In this document: one piece after another, positions 44,890 to 53,496 of the stretch | Layout of the letters: each line of letters opens with the position of its first letter | Position numbering within the stretch: the first letter of the stretch is position 1 | Source: Mucilaginibacter_A sp050955045 | Lineage (GTDB): Bacteria > Bacteroidota > Bacteroidia > Sphingobacteriales > Sphingobacteriaceae | Reading direction: 5' to 3' | Length of the DNA stretch: 64,000 nt | NCBI GenBank assembly: GCA_050955045.1 | Contig: JBPBQV010000002.1 | Location: forward strand, 62,001-126,000 | Program-made: the position numbers and the translations under genes | The notes under the pieces: generated by a model | What the model was told of the DNA's origin: nothing | The model's database searches: none | Seen by the model: only the letters and a program-made list of their open reading frames with translations

Positions 44890-45807
44890 ATGAAAACAAA
44901 TTATATAAAAAGTATTATAACGCTGTCTTTTACCGCATTACTATTTTTTAGTTCTTGCTTAAAAGATGAAAGATACTTTAATCCAACGGCAACACAGGCT
45001 TACGTTGTTGAACTACCGCTAAGTGGATTATCAAATTTTAGTGCAGATGCAGTTACTGCTGCAGGTCCGTTAGACACTGTTAAATTTGTGGTAAATGTAG
45101 CATCTGTCAATCCTCCAACAACTGATACAAAAGTAACCGTAGGCATAGATAACTCTTTAGTAGCACCTTATGTTACTGCTAATCCAGCAATAGCTTATAA
45201 TACTTTACCTACTGGTTCTTATGTTTTTAATGATGTAATAATTACTATCCCGGCTGGTTCTCGCCAATCCGCTGTTTTGTCGGTTATTTTTGATAAGTCA
45301 AAATTAGATCCATCACAAAGTTACATGTTGCCTATAAAAATTAAAGATGCAGGCGGCCTTACTATCAGCGGAAACTTTGGTGTACATTATTACCATTTTA
45401 TCGGTAATGATTTTGCCGGAGTTTACAAATGGGATTTTACAAGAACACCTGCAGCTGGTAATTTTACAGGACGTACAACTACCCTTTCACCAGTTACGCC
45501 TACACAATTTGAAGTAGCAGGAGGATATTATACCGCAAATATTAGATACGAGGTTACCTTTACTAAAACTGGTTCTGGAGCAAGTGCTACTTATTCAAAT
45601 TTCCAGGTGGTTATTAATCCTGATGACGAAAAAAATATACTAAATTTAAATAGTATTACAATTAGCAGCCCAGCCGCAATCGTAGCACCCGGCTATAGTC
45701 CAACTACACAATATACTTTTACCCAAGCATTAAATTTATTTAATTTTCAATATTCGGTTTTAGGTAGTTCAGGATCTAGAGTAAATAATGACAGATATTA
45801 CAAATAA
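44890..45807 (+). CDS. DUF1735-type surface lipoprotein
   Basis: ATG 44890 (MKTNYIKSII) gives 305 residues with a lipoprotein signal ending FFSSC. The N-terminal half matches the DUF1735 (BT_3987-like) beta-sandwich found beside SusCD pairs: VKFVVNVASVNPPTTDTKV and SYMLPIKIKDAGG. The C-terminal half is a second beta-rich domain I do not recognise. Third gene of the operon, 17 bases after SusD. It is probably a surface glycan- or ligand-binding protein. Confidence 0.85.
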   Translation: MKTNYIKSIITLSFTALLFFSSCLKDERYFNPTATQAYVVELPLSGLSNFSADAVTAAGPLDTVKFVVNVASVNPPTTDTKVTVGIDNSLVAPYVTANPAIAYNTLPTGSYVFNDVIITIPAGSRQSAVLSVIFDKSKLDPSQSYMLPIKIKDAGGLTISGNFGVHYYHFIGNDFAGVYKWDFTRTPAAGNFTGRTTTLSPVTPTQFEVAGGYYTANIRYEVTFTKTGSGASATYSNFQVVINPDDEKNILNLNSITISSPAAIVAPGYSPTTQYTFTQALNLFNFQYSVLGSSGSRVNNDRYYK

Positions 45808-45837
45808 TTCATAGACTTTAAATAGTTCCTGAATTTC

Positions 45838-45873
45838 AAATCCTAGTTGCAATTGCAACTGGGATTTTTTATT
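45838..45873 (+). terminator. Rho-independent terminator of the SusCD operon
   Basis: A 13-base stem (45838-45850 with 45855-45867, one T-G wobble) around AATT is followed by a T run. It begins 30 bases after the stop of the third gene. Confidence 0.9.
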
Positions 45874-45912
45874 TATCATTTATGCCAAGCTTTAGCTTTG
45901 TTGCTTATTCCT

Positions 45913-46428
45913 TTATATCAAAATCTTCTGCTCCAGCAACTCATTCAAAATTTCTACCAACTCTTTCACACACTTATCAGCATTAGTTTTGCTATGAGCC
46001 GGAAAAGCAATAGCTTTAGTATATTCAACAGAAGTAATTGCAGATAATTTAACAGCTTCCAAGATGTTGTTTTCTAAAACTTTCATTACCGTAATTATAA
46101 CTTTAGGTTGAAGCAAAGCCAGGCGTTCGCTTAAAGGTTGGATACTGTCGGTTCTTACTTTTTGCCGGAGTTCCGGCGTTAAAGCATTAATCTTTTCCGG
46201 GCACAAATAATCTACATAACAACCGCTTTTCCTAAAGAATTGCAGGAAATCCTCGCTGCTTTTAAATTCACCAAAAACCTGACTAAATGCTTCTTTTATC
46301 GCCCTAAAAACATTGGAATTTTTGTGATAAAAAAATACTTTTCCAGGCTGTACGGCTTCTGCAACAAATAAAATTTGCACTTGTTCCGGCTGGTATTGCT
46401 GCCTAATCTGATTCATAGCTTCTGTCAT
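45913..46428 (-). CDS. Protein of unknown function, possibly uracil-DNA-glycosylase-like
   Basis: A 171-residue cytoplasmic protein from ATG 46428. The segment VQILFVAEAVQPGKVFFYHK, then NSNVFRAIKEAF and YVDYLCPEKIN resembles the UDG-superfamily layout (active-site loop, then LFR and a later hydrophobic strand), but I see no convincing catalytic motif. The string VFRAIKEAF is encoded by a full-length copy of the dispersed motif. It is a single gene, convergent with the SusCD operon. Confidence 0.6.
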   Translation of the reverse strand: MTEAMNQIRQQYQPEQVQILFVAEAVQPGKVFFYHKNSNVFRAIKEAFSQVFGEFKSSEDFLQFFRKSGCYVDYLCPEKINALTPELRQKVRTDSIQPLSERLALLQPKVIITVMKVLENNILEAVKLSAITSVEYTKAIAFPAHSKTNADKCVKELVEILNELLEQKILI

Positions 46429-46560
46429 TGCTTAAAAATGTATCTGGCAGCTTTATGTTTTAAGCTTTGTTTAATTCCTTTTTCCGGATAGAGCATACCT
46501 AAATTAGAGTAAAGTAAAAAAGCATTGCAATAACAAAAAACAAACCTCAATTTGTGTTGA

Positions 46561-46572
46561 TAAAAACAGCAT
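46561..46572 (+). repeat. Dispersed motif copy (ACAG type)
   Basis: A perfect TAAAAACAGCAT, preceded by GTTGA as in full-length copies, 28 bases before the ATG of the metallo-beta-lactamase-fold gene. Confidence 0.75.
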
Positions 46573-46600
46573 CTTGCAAAATCAAGTAAAAACTTTTGCT

Positions 46601-47713
46601 ATGAAATTACAAACACGAAGGAATTTTATTAAATCTACTGCTACTGCAGCCAGTGCTGCATTGGTTTCTGTTCCTGCTTCATCCAAACCAAATTCTTCTC
46701 TCACTGTTGCTGCTTCCATGTACAACTCGCCTAATTTTAACGGTAAAGTTTTTGTTAATCCCATTCCTACTCAAACCGGCTTATCCTCTAGCATTTTCAG
46801 GGTTTTAGCAGAATACACCAAAGATCATCCCAATAGAACACCACGAATCCAACCTGGTCCTTTTCCTGTTAACCTTCCACTTTTAAATACGTTGCCTGCA
46901 GATGCTTTGCGTGTAACGTTAATCGGCCACTCTTCTACCTTGATTGAAATTGACGGAAAGCGAATTTTAACAGATCCGGTTTGGGCAAAACGTGCTTCGC
47001 CTTTTCAGTTTTTAGGTCCGGAACGTTTTTTTTCGGCACCCATTACTTTAGCGGATTTACCTCCGATTGATGCCATAATTCTTTCTCACGATCACTTTGA
47101 TCATCTGGATGAAGCAACCGTAAAAACATTAGGTAAAAGGAGCATTCCGTTTTTCTGTTCACTTGGCGTTGGCAAAATCTTGCAGAACTGGGGCATCCCC
47201 AAAAACCAGATTACAGAGTTTGACTGGTGGCAGGAAAAAGAAATATGGCCAGGTTTTAAACTAACTGCTGCCCCAGCCCGCCATTTTTCTGGCAGAGGAA
47301 TCACCAACAGAAATACCACGCTCTGGGCTTCTTATATCATCAAAGGCCCAAAACATAAAGTTTATTTTGGTGCTGATTCCGGAATCCACCCAATTTTTAA
47401 AACCATTGGCGAAAAGTATGGCCCTTTTGATTTAGCTATGCTGGAAATTGGCGCATATAATGATTTATGGAAAGATATACACATGGGGCCGGATAATGCC
47501 GCTGATGCTTTTCTCGGTTTAAATGCCAACCTGATGATGCCGATACACTGGGGAACTTTTAATCTCGCTTTTCATACCTGGACGCAACCGATTGAAAGAT
47601 TAATGGAAATTGCACCGCAAAAAAAGATTTCGTTATTAGTGCCGCAACCTGGCGAAACTTACATTTACAACGGCAAACCTTATATCAATAACTGGTGGGA
47701 AGCTTTTAAATAA
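46601..47713 (+). CDS. Tat-exported metallo-beta-lactamase-fold hydrolase (NAPE-PLD/UlaG-like)
   Basis: ATG 46601 is chosen because it places the twin-arginine signal MKLQTRRNFIK at the very N-terminus; an upstream TTG at 46574 would bury it. The 370-residue enzyme shows TLIGHSSTLIEIDGKRILTD, the metal-binding HxHxDH (His163, His165, Asp167, His168 in SHDHFDHLD), APARHFSGRG and MMPIHWGTF. The order and spacing resemble N-acylphosphatidylethanolamine phospholipase D and related enzymes, so a phospholipid or lactone substrate in the periplasm is possible. The folded-export route fits a metalloenzyme. Confidence 0.88.
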   Translation: MKLQTRRNFIKSTATAASAALVSVPASSKPNSSLTVAASMYNSPNFNGKVFVNPIPTQTGLSSSIFRVLAEYTKDHPNRTPRIQPGPFPVNLPLLNTLPADALRVTLIGHSSTLIEIDGKRILTDPVWAKRASPFQFLGPERFFSAPITLADLPPIDAIILSHDHFDHLDEATVKTLGKRSIPFFCSLGVGKILQNWGIPKNQITEFDWWQEKEIWPGFKLTAAPARHFSGRGITNRNTTLWASYIIKGPKHKVYFGADSGIHPIFKTIGEKYGPFDLAMLEIGAYNDLWKDIHMGPDNAADAFLGLNANLMMPIHWGTFNLAFHTWTQPIERLMEIAPQKKISLLVPQPGETYIYNGKPYINNWWEAFK

Positions 47714-47716
47714 CAA

Positions 47717-48097
47717 TTATTGAGGCAAATTTTTCATTTCCCCTTTGCGCATTGGCATATCGTCAACCGTTCTGTACAGTTTTTCTAAACTTACTGTTTC
47801 GTTAGCGCGTAGCTTTTCTCCACCATCTTTGCCAATCAAAATAAAAGTAAATTTTTGTGCTGAAGCTTTGTACTTTTTAAACGTGGCTTCGTTTCCTTTT
47901 AATCCAGCAATTTCATGAACCTGGATATCACGTTCTTTTAAACCGGCAGCATCGGTTAAAACAGATTTTTGATTGATAAAAGAAGCATTACCAGCATCTG
48001 CAGCAAAAATCCAGACTTCACGATAGTTTTTTTGCTGCGCTGATAATTTCAACACAGAAAAAATAAGAATTGTGGTGATGATAAGTAGCTTGTTCAT
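47717..48097 (-). CDS. Exported DUF4174-family protein
   Basis: A 126-residue protein with a signal peptide (about 1-20, cut after LSA). The body REVWIFAADAGNASFINQK, then ERDIQVHEIAGL and FTFILIGKDGGEKLR, matches the DUF4174 family, whose fold is thioredoxin-like but lacks the CxxC pair. Function unknown. Convergent with the metallo-beta-lactamase-fold gene, 3 bases apart. Confidence 0.8.
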   Translation of the reverse strand: MNKLLIITTILIFSVLKLSAQQKNYREVWIFAADAGNASFINQKSVLTDAAGLKERDIQVHEIAGLKGNEATFKKYKASAQKFTFILIGKDGGEKLRANETVSLEKLYRTVDDMPMRKGEMKNLPQ

Positions 48098-48167
48098 GTT
48101 TGTAAAACAACAGTTTAAGACTTAAAGTTTATGCTGAGATAATTTTTTATATTGAATTCTTTCATAC

Positions 48168-48206
48168 AGAAAAGCCATCGTCTAATATTTAAACGATGGC
48201 TTTTCT
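48168..48206 (-). terminator. Terminator hairpin of the ene-reductase gene
   Basis: The 14-base perfect arms AGAAAAGCCATCGT (48168-48181) and ACGATGGCTTTTCT (48193-48206) enclose an 11-base loop. It lies 40 bases downstream of the minus-strand gene end. Confidence 0.85.
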
Positions 48207-48219
48207 GTTTTTAAATCAA

Positions 48220-48241
48220 TGCTTCTTTTACCACATAAAAA
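48220..48241 (-). repeat. Dispersed motif copy (GAAG type, stem-loop form)
   Basis: On the minus strand TTTTTATGTGG then TAAAAGAAGCATT. It sits between the ene-reductase stop codon and its terminator. Confidence 0.75.
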
Positions 48242-48246
48242 TTTGA

Positions 48247-49323
48247 TTATTTATGCTGATGTTTTGCCCGATCATACTGATTCGGCCAAGCCAAATCAAC
48301 GCCTAACTGTTGCGCCGCATGTAGCGGAAAATACGGATCACGCAGAGATTCACGGGCAATTAAAACTAAATCGGCTTTGCCACTGGCTACAATTTCTTCC
48401 ATTTGTACGGCTTCAGTCAATAAACCAACTGCGCCGGTTAGTATGCCGGTTTCTTTTTTAATTTGTTCGGCAAACGGAACTTGAAAGCCTGGGCCGCCCG
48501 GAATTTTCTGCCAGGAAACAAGTCCCGCAGTAGAACAATCAATTAGATCAATACCTTTTTCTTTTAGTATGGCAGAAAGCTTTACAGATTCTGCTGCTGT
48601 CCAGCCGCCTTCTGCCCAATCTGTAGCCGAAATCCGCACAAATAAAGGTAAATCAGCAGGCCAGATTTCCTGTACTGCAGCGGTAACTTCCAGCAAAAAA
48701 CGAATCCGGTTTTCAAAAGAACCGCCATATTGGTCGGTGCGCTGGTTAGTTAAAGGCGATAAAAACTGGTGCAACAAATAACCATGCGCGGCATGCAATT
48801 CAATAACTTTAAAACCAACTTCGATAGATCTTCGGGTTGCTTCTTTAAAATCGCTGATTACTTTTTCAATTCCGGCTTCATCTAATGCAATTGGTGCATC
48901 CGCTCCTTCTTTATAAGCAATTGCGCTTGGTGCAATAGTTTGCCAGCCTTCCGGCTCGTTACTTGGAATCAGTTCACTTCCTTTCCAGGGAGATTGATGG
49001 CTGGCTTTTCTTCCGGCATGAGCCAGCTGAATTCCAGCAACTGATCCGTTATCGTGTATAAAACCAACAATCTTTTTTAGTTCGGCAATATGTTCATCTT
49101 TCCAGATTCCTAAATCATCAGGCGTAATTCTTCCTTCAGGAGAAACTGCAGCAGCTTCTGTAATAATCAAACCGGCACCGCCAACGGCGCGACTACCGAG
49201 ATGCACAAAATGCCAATCATTTGCAAAACCATCCGCACTGGAATACTGGCACATGGGAGAGATTACGATACGGTTTTTCAGTTCTATACTTTTTATTTTG
49301 ATTGGTTCGAATAATTTAGCCAT
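48247..49323 (-). CDS. namA: NADH:flavin oxidoreductase / ene-reductase (YqjM-type old yellow enzyme)
   Basis: An FMN enzyme that reduces activated C=C bonds of electrophiles with NAD(P)H. The 358-residue TIM-barrel shows the YqjM-class signature SPMCQYSSADG (Cys25 and Tyr27), HFVHLGSRAVGGAGLIITE, the substrate-binding pair in ELHAAHGYLLHQFLSP and the C-terminal DLVLIARESLRDPYFP. The start codon directly follows a dispersed-motif copy. Confidence 0.93.
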   Translation of the reverse strand: MAKLFEPIKIKSIELKNRIVISPMCQYSSADGFANDWHFVHLGSRAVGGAGLIITEAAAVSPEGRITPDDLGIWKDEHIAELKKIVGFIHDNGSVAGIQLAHAGRKASHQSPWKGSELIPSNEPEGWQTIAPSAIAYKEGADAPIALDEAGIEKVISDFKEATRRSIEVGFKVIELHAAHGYLLHQFLSPLTNQRTDQYGGSFENRIRFLLEVTAAVQEIWPADLPLFVRISATDWAEGGWTAAESVKLSAILKEKGIDLIDCSTAGLVSWQKIPGGPGFQVPFAEQIKKETGILTGAVGLLTEAVQMEEIVASGKADLVLIARESLRDPYFPLHAAQQLGVDLAWPNQYDRAKHQHK

Positions 49324-49336
49324 GATGCTGTTTTTA
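49324..49336 (-). repeat. Dispersed motif copy (ACAG type) touching the ene-reductase start codon
   Basis: On the minus strand TAAAAACAGCATC is followed with no gap by the ATG. The same arrangement occurs at 62896. Confidence 0.8.
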
Positions 49337-49496
49337 TAAGATATTATTTACCTTAAAGAACGCACGGGCCGTCGTCAGGTTTGGCAGGAATAACTTTGGA
49401 TGAAAATAATCGCTTTGAAATGACTTAGAAAGAAGATTAACAAATCGCATTGAATTATTTAAAAAAGATGAAATAAAATAAACTGTAAATTTGAAT

Positions 49497-49697
49497 ATGA
49501 ATATTATTATTAAAAATCTGCAAGAGCAACATTGGGCTTTAATTATAGAGTTGGCCAGAACACTACAATTTGAAATTAGTGATCTAAAAGAAGATCAGCC
49601 TTACGATTCTGATTTTGTAGCTAAAATAAAACAAGGCGAAGAAGATATTAAAGCCGGACATACCACAAAAATGACGCTGGACGATATATGGAAATAG
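49497..49697 (+). CDS. Antitoxin-like protein (DUF2683 type) of a toxin-antitoxin pair
   Basis: A 66-residue protein from ATG 49497 with a helical core (QEQHWALIIELARTLQF) and an acidic C-terminal region (EEDIKAGHTTKMTLDDIWK). This layout is typical of antitoxins of RelE/YoeB-type toxins, with a C-terminal neutralising peptide. It overlaps the toxin gene by 10 bases. TAACTTTG at 49391-49398 is a possible -7 element. Confidence 0.78.
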   Translation: MNIIIKNLQEQHWALIIELARTLQFEISDLKEDQPYDSDFVAKIKQGEEDIKAGHTTKMTLDDIWK

Positions 49698-49954
49698 AAT
49701 TTACAGTTAGAGCTAAGTAGGATTTAGATTTTTGGAAGAAGACAGGTAACGAAAAAGTATTAAAACGCATTTGTGAGTTAACTGCTGCAATTTTAGAAAA
49801 CCAGTATCAGGGAATAGGAAAACCAGAAGCATTAAAATATAAACTTTCCGGAAAATGGTCACGACGCATCAACCAATCTGACAGATTAATTTATGAAATT
49901 CGGGAAAATGTGCTATACATTTTGTCTTTAAAAGGACATTATGATAAAACCTAA
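49688..49954 (+). pseudogene. YoeB-type RelE-family toxin interrupted by a stop codon
   Basis: Translation from ATG 49688 gives MEIEFTVRAK, then TAG (49718-49720), then 77 in-frame codons to TAA 49954: DLDFWKKTGNEKVLKRICEL and onward through GIGKPEALKYKLSGKWSRRI, SDRLIYEI and LKGHYDKT. These are the conserved YoeB/Txe motifs, including the C-terminal His-Tyr active-site end. The stop replaces a codon where Gln is plausible (CAG to TAG). No frameshift is needed and no ATG restores the rest, so the toxin is probably dead while the antitoxin is intact. Confidence 0.85.
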
Positions 49955-49955
49955 T

Positions 49956-50705
49956 TTACAACTCCACCTTTGGAAAATGTATCTCATATTTTTCCAGTTC
50001 CAGCACAATAGCATTTAAAATTGCATAGTTTTTATACCATTTTTTATCAGCCGGAATAACTTTCCAGGAAGCAGCTTTATCACATTGCTCAAAAATATCT
50101 TCATAAATGGCAGCAAATTCATCATGCTTGTTAATGGCAGCAATATCTTCTTTCTGGTATTTCCAGCGTTTGTATTCATCCGTTTTGCGGATTTGCAATT
50201 TCTCTAATTGCTTCTCATGAGAAATGTGCAGATAAAACTTCATCAGAATCGTATTATTTCGAACCAATCCTTTTTCAAAAGAGTTAATTTCTTCATACCG
50301 ATCTTTAATCAACTCCTTATCAATTAATTTATTTACTGTCGGAACCAAAATATCCTCATACTGCGAGCGGTTAAAAATCTGGATCATGCCCTTTTCCGGA
50401 GCTTCTTTGCTGATCCGCCACAAAAAATGATGTGCACGCTCCTCTTCCGTTGGTGCTTTAAATGATTTTACCCGACAACCGGCAGGATTTACACCCGAAA
50501 AAACATGTTTCACCGCGCTGTCTTTTCCGGAAGCATCCATTCCCTGCAAAATAATCAGTACGTCGTACTTCTTTTGTGCATATAATTTATTCTGGATTTC
50601 GGCCAGCTTTTCTGTAAGCTTTACCCTTTCTTTGGCGGCTTCTTCTTTGGTTATTTTTTCTTCGGGATCAGTTGAAATAGCTGATAATTTGATTTTTTTG
50701 CTCAT
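49956..50705 (-). CDS. Polyphosphate kinase 2 family protein
   Basis: PPK2 enzymes use polyphosphate to phosphorylate nucleotides. The 249-residue protein has Walker A GMDASGKDS (55-63), the lid lysine/arginine region GCRVKSFKAPTEEE, Walker B FNRSQYEDIL and the closing KVIPADKKWYKNYAI. It is a single-domain form. AMP versus ADP preference cannot be read with certainty. It lies 13 bases downstream of the cobalamin-binding-protein gene and is probably cotranscribed. Confidence 0.93.
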   Translation of the reverse strand: MSKKIKLSAISTDPEEKITKEEAAKERVKLTEKLAEIQNKLYAQKKYDVLIILQGMDASGKDSAVKHVFSGVNPAGCRVKSFKAPTEEERAHHFLWRISKEAPEKGMIQIFNRSQYEDILVPTVNKLIDKELIKDRYEEINSFEKGLVRNNTILMKFYLHISHEKQLEKLQIRKTDEYKRWKYQKEDIAAINKHDEFAAIYEDIFEQCDKAASWKVIPADKKWYKNYAILNAIVLELEKYEIHFPKVEL

Positions 50706-50708
50706 GTT

Positions 50709-50721
50709 GATGCTTCTTTTA
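50709..50721 (-). repeat. Dispersed motif copy (GAAG type) that provides a stop codon
   Basis: On the minus strand TAAAAGAAGCATC. Its first three bases are the TAA stop of the upstream gene, and three bases after its end the PPK2 ATG begins. Confidence 0.8.
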
Positions 50722-51651
50722 CAGACTAAATTTTATCCAGCCTTCGCCTTCATAACCAAAAATAAACTGTTTTGGATTGATAATTTCTGCTAAAATTTCT
50801 ACCGAATCCACAATACGCGGACCGGAACGGTTGAAATACTGATTTCCATCGGCAATAAAAAGCTTGTTGTTTTTTACAGCCTGCAAATCTTTGAAGTACG
50901 ATTGCTGTAATAAGGTGTCGATTTCTTTTAACGTCCGCTCGATGCTGAACCCGCAAGGCATCACGATAATAATTTCTGGATCAGCCTGAACTAAATCCAT
51001 CCAATCTATCGCCGGCGAATGTTTTCCGCTGATTGCCAAAACTGATTCTCCACCTGCAATTTCAACCATTTCCGGTGTCCAGTTGCCAGCCATCATCAGC
51101 GGCGAAAGCCATTCAATACAGGCAACAGTTGGTTTTTGGGCGATAAATTTAAGCTTATGTTTAATCAAATCCAACCGTTCGTGCATCCTGTCCAGCAAAT
51201 CTGCGCCATGCTCCGGCACATTCAAAATCTCGGATACTGTTTTTATGTCATTAAAAATAGCGTTCAGGTTATCTGGCTCCAGCGAGATAATTTCTACCGG
51301 ATAATCTAATAAGTTTTCCAACGCTTTTTCCACATCACTTAAACTTACGGCACAAACTTCGCATTGTGTTTGGGTAATAATTACGTTTGGCTTTAATTGT
51401 TTAATTAGCTCACGGTCAATTTGATAGAAAGACAAAGCATCTGTTAAAACACCTTTTACCTGCTTGTCAATTTCTAAACTGCTAGCATTCGGATCAAGCA
51501 TTGCCGATGAGCAAACCGGCATATTTAAGATACTTTCCGGGTAATCACACTCGTGCGAGCGGCCAACCAATTGATCTTCCAAACCCAGCTCACATACGAT
51601 TTCGGTTCCGGCAGCCAGTAAGGAAATGATTCTTTTTTGATTCAATATCAT
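50719..51651 (-). CDS. BtuF-like cobalamin/metal-chelate-binding protein without a signal peptide
   Basis: The 310-residue protein shows the helical-backbone metal-receptor fold: RIISLLAAGTEIVCELGLED, GRSHECDYPE, VIITQTQCEVCAVS, then ACIEWLSPLMMAGNW and EIIIVMPCGF. Relatives are the periplasmic binding components of vitamin B12 and siderophore ABC importers. It begins MILNQKR with no export signal, so it may work in the cytoplasm. No permease or ATPase gene lies nearby. Confidence 0.82.
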   Translation of the reverse strand: MILNQKRIISLLAAGTEIVCELGLEDQLVGRSHECDYPESILNMPVCSSAMLDPNASSLEIDKQVKGVLTDALSFYQIDRELIKQLKPNVIITQTQCEVCAVSLSDVEKALENLLDYPVEIISLEPDNLNAIFNDIKTVSEILNVPEHGADLLDRMHERLDLIKHKLKFIAQKPTVACIEWLSPLMMAGNWTPEMVEIAGGESVLAISGKHSPAIDWMDLVQADPEIIIVMPCGFSIERTLKEIDTLLQQSYFKDLQAVKNNKLFIADGNQYFNRSGPRIVDSVEILAEIINPKQFIFGYEGEGWIKFSL

Positions 51652-51696
51652 TAAATTATAACTTCACTCGAAACGAGCGATAAAACAAGAATTAAA

Positions 51697-53391
51697 TTGA
51701 ACAACTATTACAACAAGCAAAATAAAGGATTAGCCCTCAATCTTCGCAATAATTCTACACTAGCAAAAAATCAGGTCCTACTTCTTTTATGCCTATTTTG
51801 TTTATGTGGATGCACTTCCAAAGATCAATCCAATAAAACGATTTTTAACATCAATATGGAAGACGCGCTTACCTCGCTTGATCCTGCTTTTGCACGTAAT
51901 CAGAACGCGCTTTGGTGCGATAATCAAATTTATAACGGTTTGGTGCAGATTAATGACAGCTTAAAAACCAAACCTTGCATTGCCAAAAGCTGGAAAGTTT
52001 CTGCGGATGGTTTGCACTATACTTTTCATTTGCGTAATGATGTTTTTTTTCATGATGCAGCACAATTTAAAAATGGCAAAGGCCGAAAAGCAGTTGCATC
52101 TGATTTTGTTTATAGTTTTAAGCGGTTAACTGACCCCAAAATCGGCTCGTCCGGTTCCTGGATTTTTAGTGATAAAGTAGCGGTAAAAGAAGCATTTGAA
52201 GCACCGGATGATACCACGTTTGTGATCAATTTACGCAAACCTTTTCCGCCGATGATGAACTTGCTAACGGCGCAATATTGTTCGGTTGTGCCGCACGAAG
52301 TGGTGGATTTTTATGGAAAAGATTTCCGTAGTCATCCAATCGGAACCGGTCCGTTTCAGTTTAAATACTGGAAAGAAGGCGAAGTGATGGTTCTCCTTAA
52401 AAACGAAAAATACTGGGAGATAGAAAACGGCCACCGTTTGCCTTACCTGGATGCTGTTCGTGCTTCTTTTATCACCAATAAACAAACGGCTTTTATGGAA
52501 TTTGTAAAGCATAACCTGGATTTTTTTAATGATGTGGACGGCAGTTACCGGGATGATATTTTAACTAAATCGGGCAAAATCACGAAGAAATACAAAGGCA
52601 AATTTCAGCTTAAAACACGGCCCTATTTAAACACTGAATATTTGGGAATGCTGGTGGATACCAACCTGGCCACCGTCAAAAGTTCGCCATTACGGTTTAA
52701 AAAAGTCCGTCAAGCAATCAATTATGCCATCGACCGGGAAAAAATGGTGAAATACCTGCGCAATAGTATTGGCACACCTGGCCATGCAGGTTTCGTGCCG
52801 GTTGGAATGCCTGGTTTTGAGCAACAAGTAGTTAAAGGTTATCATTACAATCCCGAAAAATCAAGGAAATTATTGGCTGAAGCTGGTTTTAACAATGCTC
52901 ATCCCATTCCGGAAATCCTGCTGAATACAACTACAACTTATCGCGATTTAATTGAATTTGTGCAGGGACAATTGCAGGCTGTTGGCATTCGTACGCGTGT
53001 GGAAGTAAGTCAGGGCGCAAGCCTGCGGGAAATGATTGCTAAAAACAGCATCAACTTTTTCCGTGGGAATTGGATTGCTGATTATCCGGATGCCGAGAAT
53101 TACCTTTCGGTTTTTTACTCGAAAAATAAAGTTCCTTTCGGCCCAAATTATACCAGTTTTTACAATGCTGATTTTGACAAATTATTTGAAGTAAGTTATC
53201 AGGCCAAAACAGATGCGGCGCGTTTTAAATTGTACCGCGAAATGGATAATCTGGTGATGGAAGAATCGCCGGTTGTGATTTTGTATTATTATAAACTGGT
53301 GAATCTATATCAGAATAACATCAGCGGCATCAGCACCAACGGACAGAATTTGCTGATTTTGAAAAGAATTAAAAAGGGAAAAGAATTATAA
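51697..53391 (+). CDS. Peptide/nickel-type ABC transporter solute-binding lipoprotein
   Basis: A 564-residue SBP_bac_5-family protein. No ATG exists in frame before the signal peptide; TTG 51697 is the best start. The lipoprotein signal is NQVLLLLCLFCLCGC. Family motifs are LTSLDPAFARNQNALWCDNQ, VSADGLHYTFHLRNDVFFHD and ATTP-like VRQAINYAIDREKMV. The permease and ATPase genes are not adjacent. The gene contains four motif copies within its coding sequence (51779, 52184, 52461, 53040), more than any other gene here. Confidence 0.9.
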   Translation: MNNYYNKQNKGLALNLRNNSTLAKNQVLLLLCLFCLCGCTSKDQSNKTIFNINMEDALTSLDPAFARNQNALWCDNQIYNGLVQINDSLKTKPCIAKSWKVSADGLHYTFHLRNDVFFHDAAQFKNGKGRKAVASDFVYSFKRLTDPKIGSSGSWIFSDKVAVKEAFEAPDDTTFVINLRKPFPPMMNLLTAQYCSVVPHEVVDFYGKDFRSHPIGTGPFQFKYWKEGEVMVLLKNEKYWEIENGHRLPYLDAVRASFITNKQTAFMEFVKHNLDFFNDVDGSYRDDILTKSGKITKKYKGKFQLKTRPYLNTEYLGMLVDTNLATVKSSPLRFKKVRQAINYAIDREKMVKYLRNSIGTPGHAGFVPVGMPGFEQQVVKGYHYNPEKSRKLLAEAGFNNAHPIPEILLNTTTTYRDLIEFVQGQLQAVGIRTRVEVSQGASLREMIAKNSINFFRGNWIADYPDAENYLSVFYSKNKVPFGPNYTSFYNADFDKLFEVSYQAKTDAARFKLYREMDNLVMEESPVVILYYYKLVNLYQNNISGISTNGQNLLILKRIKKGKEL

Positions 53392-53440
53392 GTTATAGAT
53401 TATTGTTGATAAAGTGTAGTTTCTTTATTTGCTTTTTAAA

Positions 53441-53472
53441 ATAAAAAATCCGGCCGATTAGGCCGGATTTTG
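53441..53472. terminator. Bidirectional terminator between two convergent genes
   Basis: AAAATCCGGCC (53445-53455) and GGCCGGATTTT (53461-53471) enclose GATTA, with an A tract before and a T tract after. Confidence 0.9.
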
Positions 53473-53496
53473 AATGCTTCTTTTGTCGGATAAAAT
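53473..53496 (-). repeat. Dispersed motif copy (GAAG type, stem-loop form, one mismatch)
   Basis: On the minus strand TTTTATCCGA then CAAAAGAAGCATT. It lies directly after the terminator and against the stop codon of the receptor gene. Confidence 0.7.

Noticed and set aside
49486..49493. TAAATTTG just before the antitoxin start, a full match to the -7 consensus
   Set aside because: Transcription from it would start at or after the ATG at 49497; TAACTTTG at 49391 is better placed.
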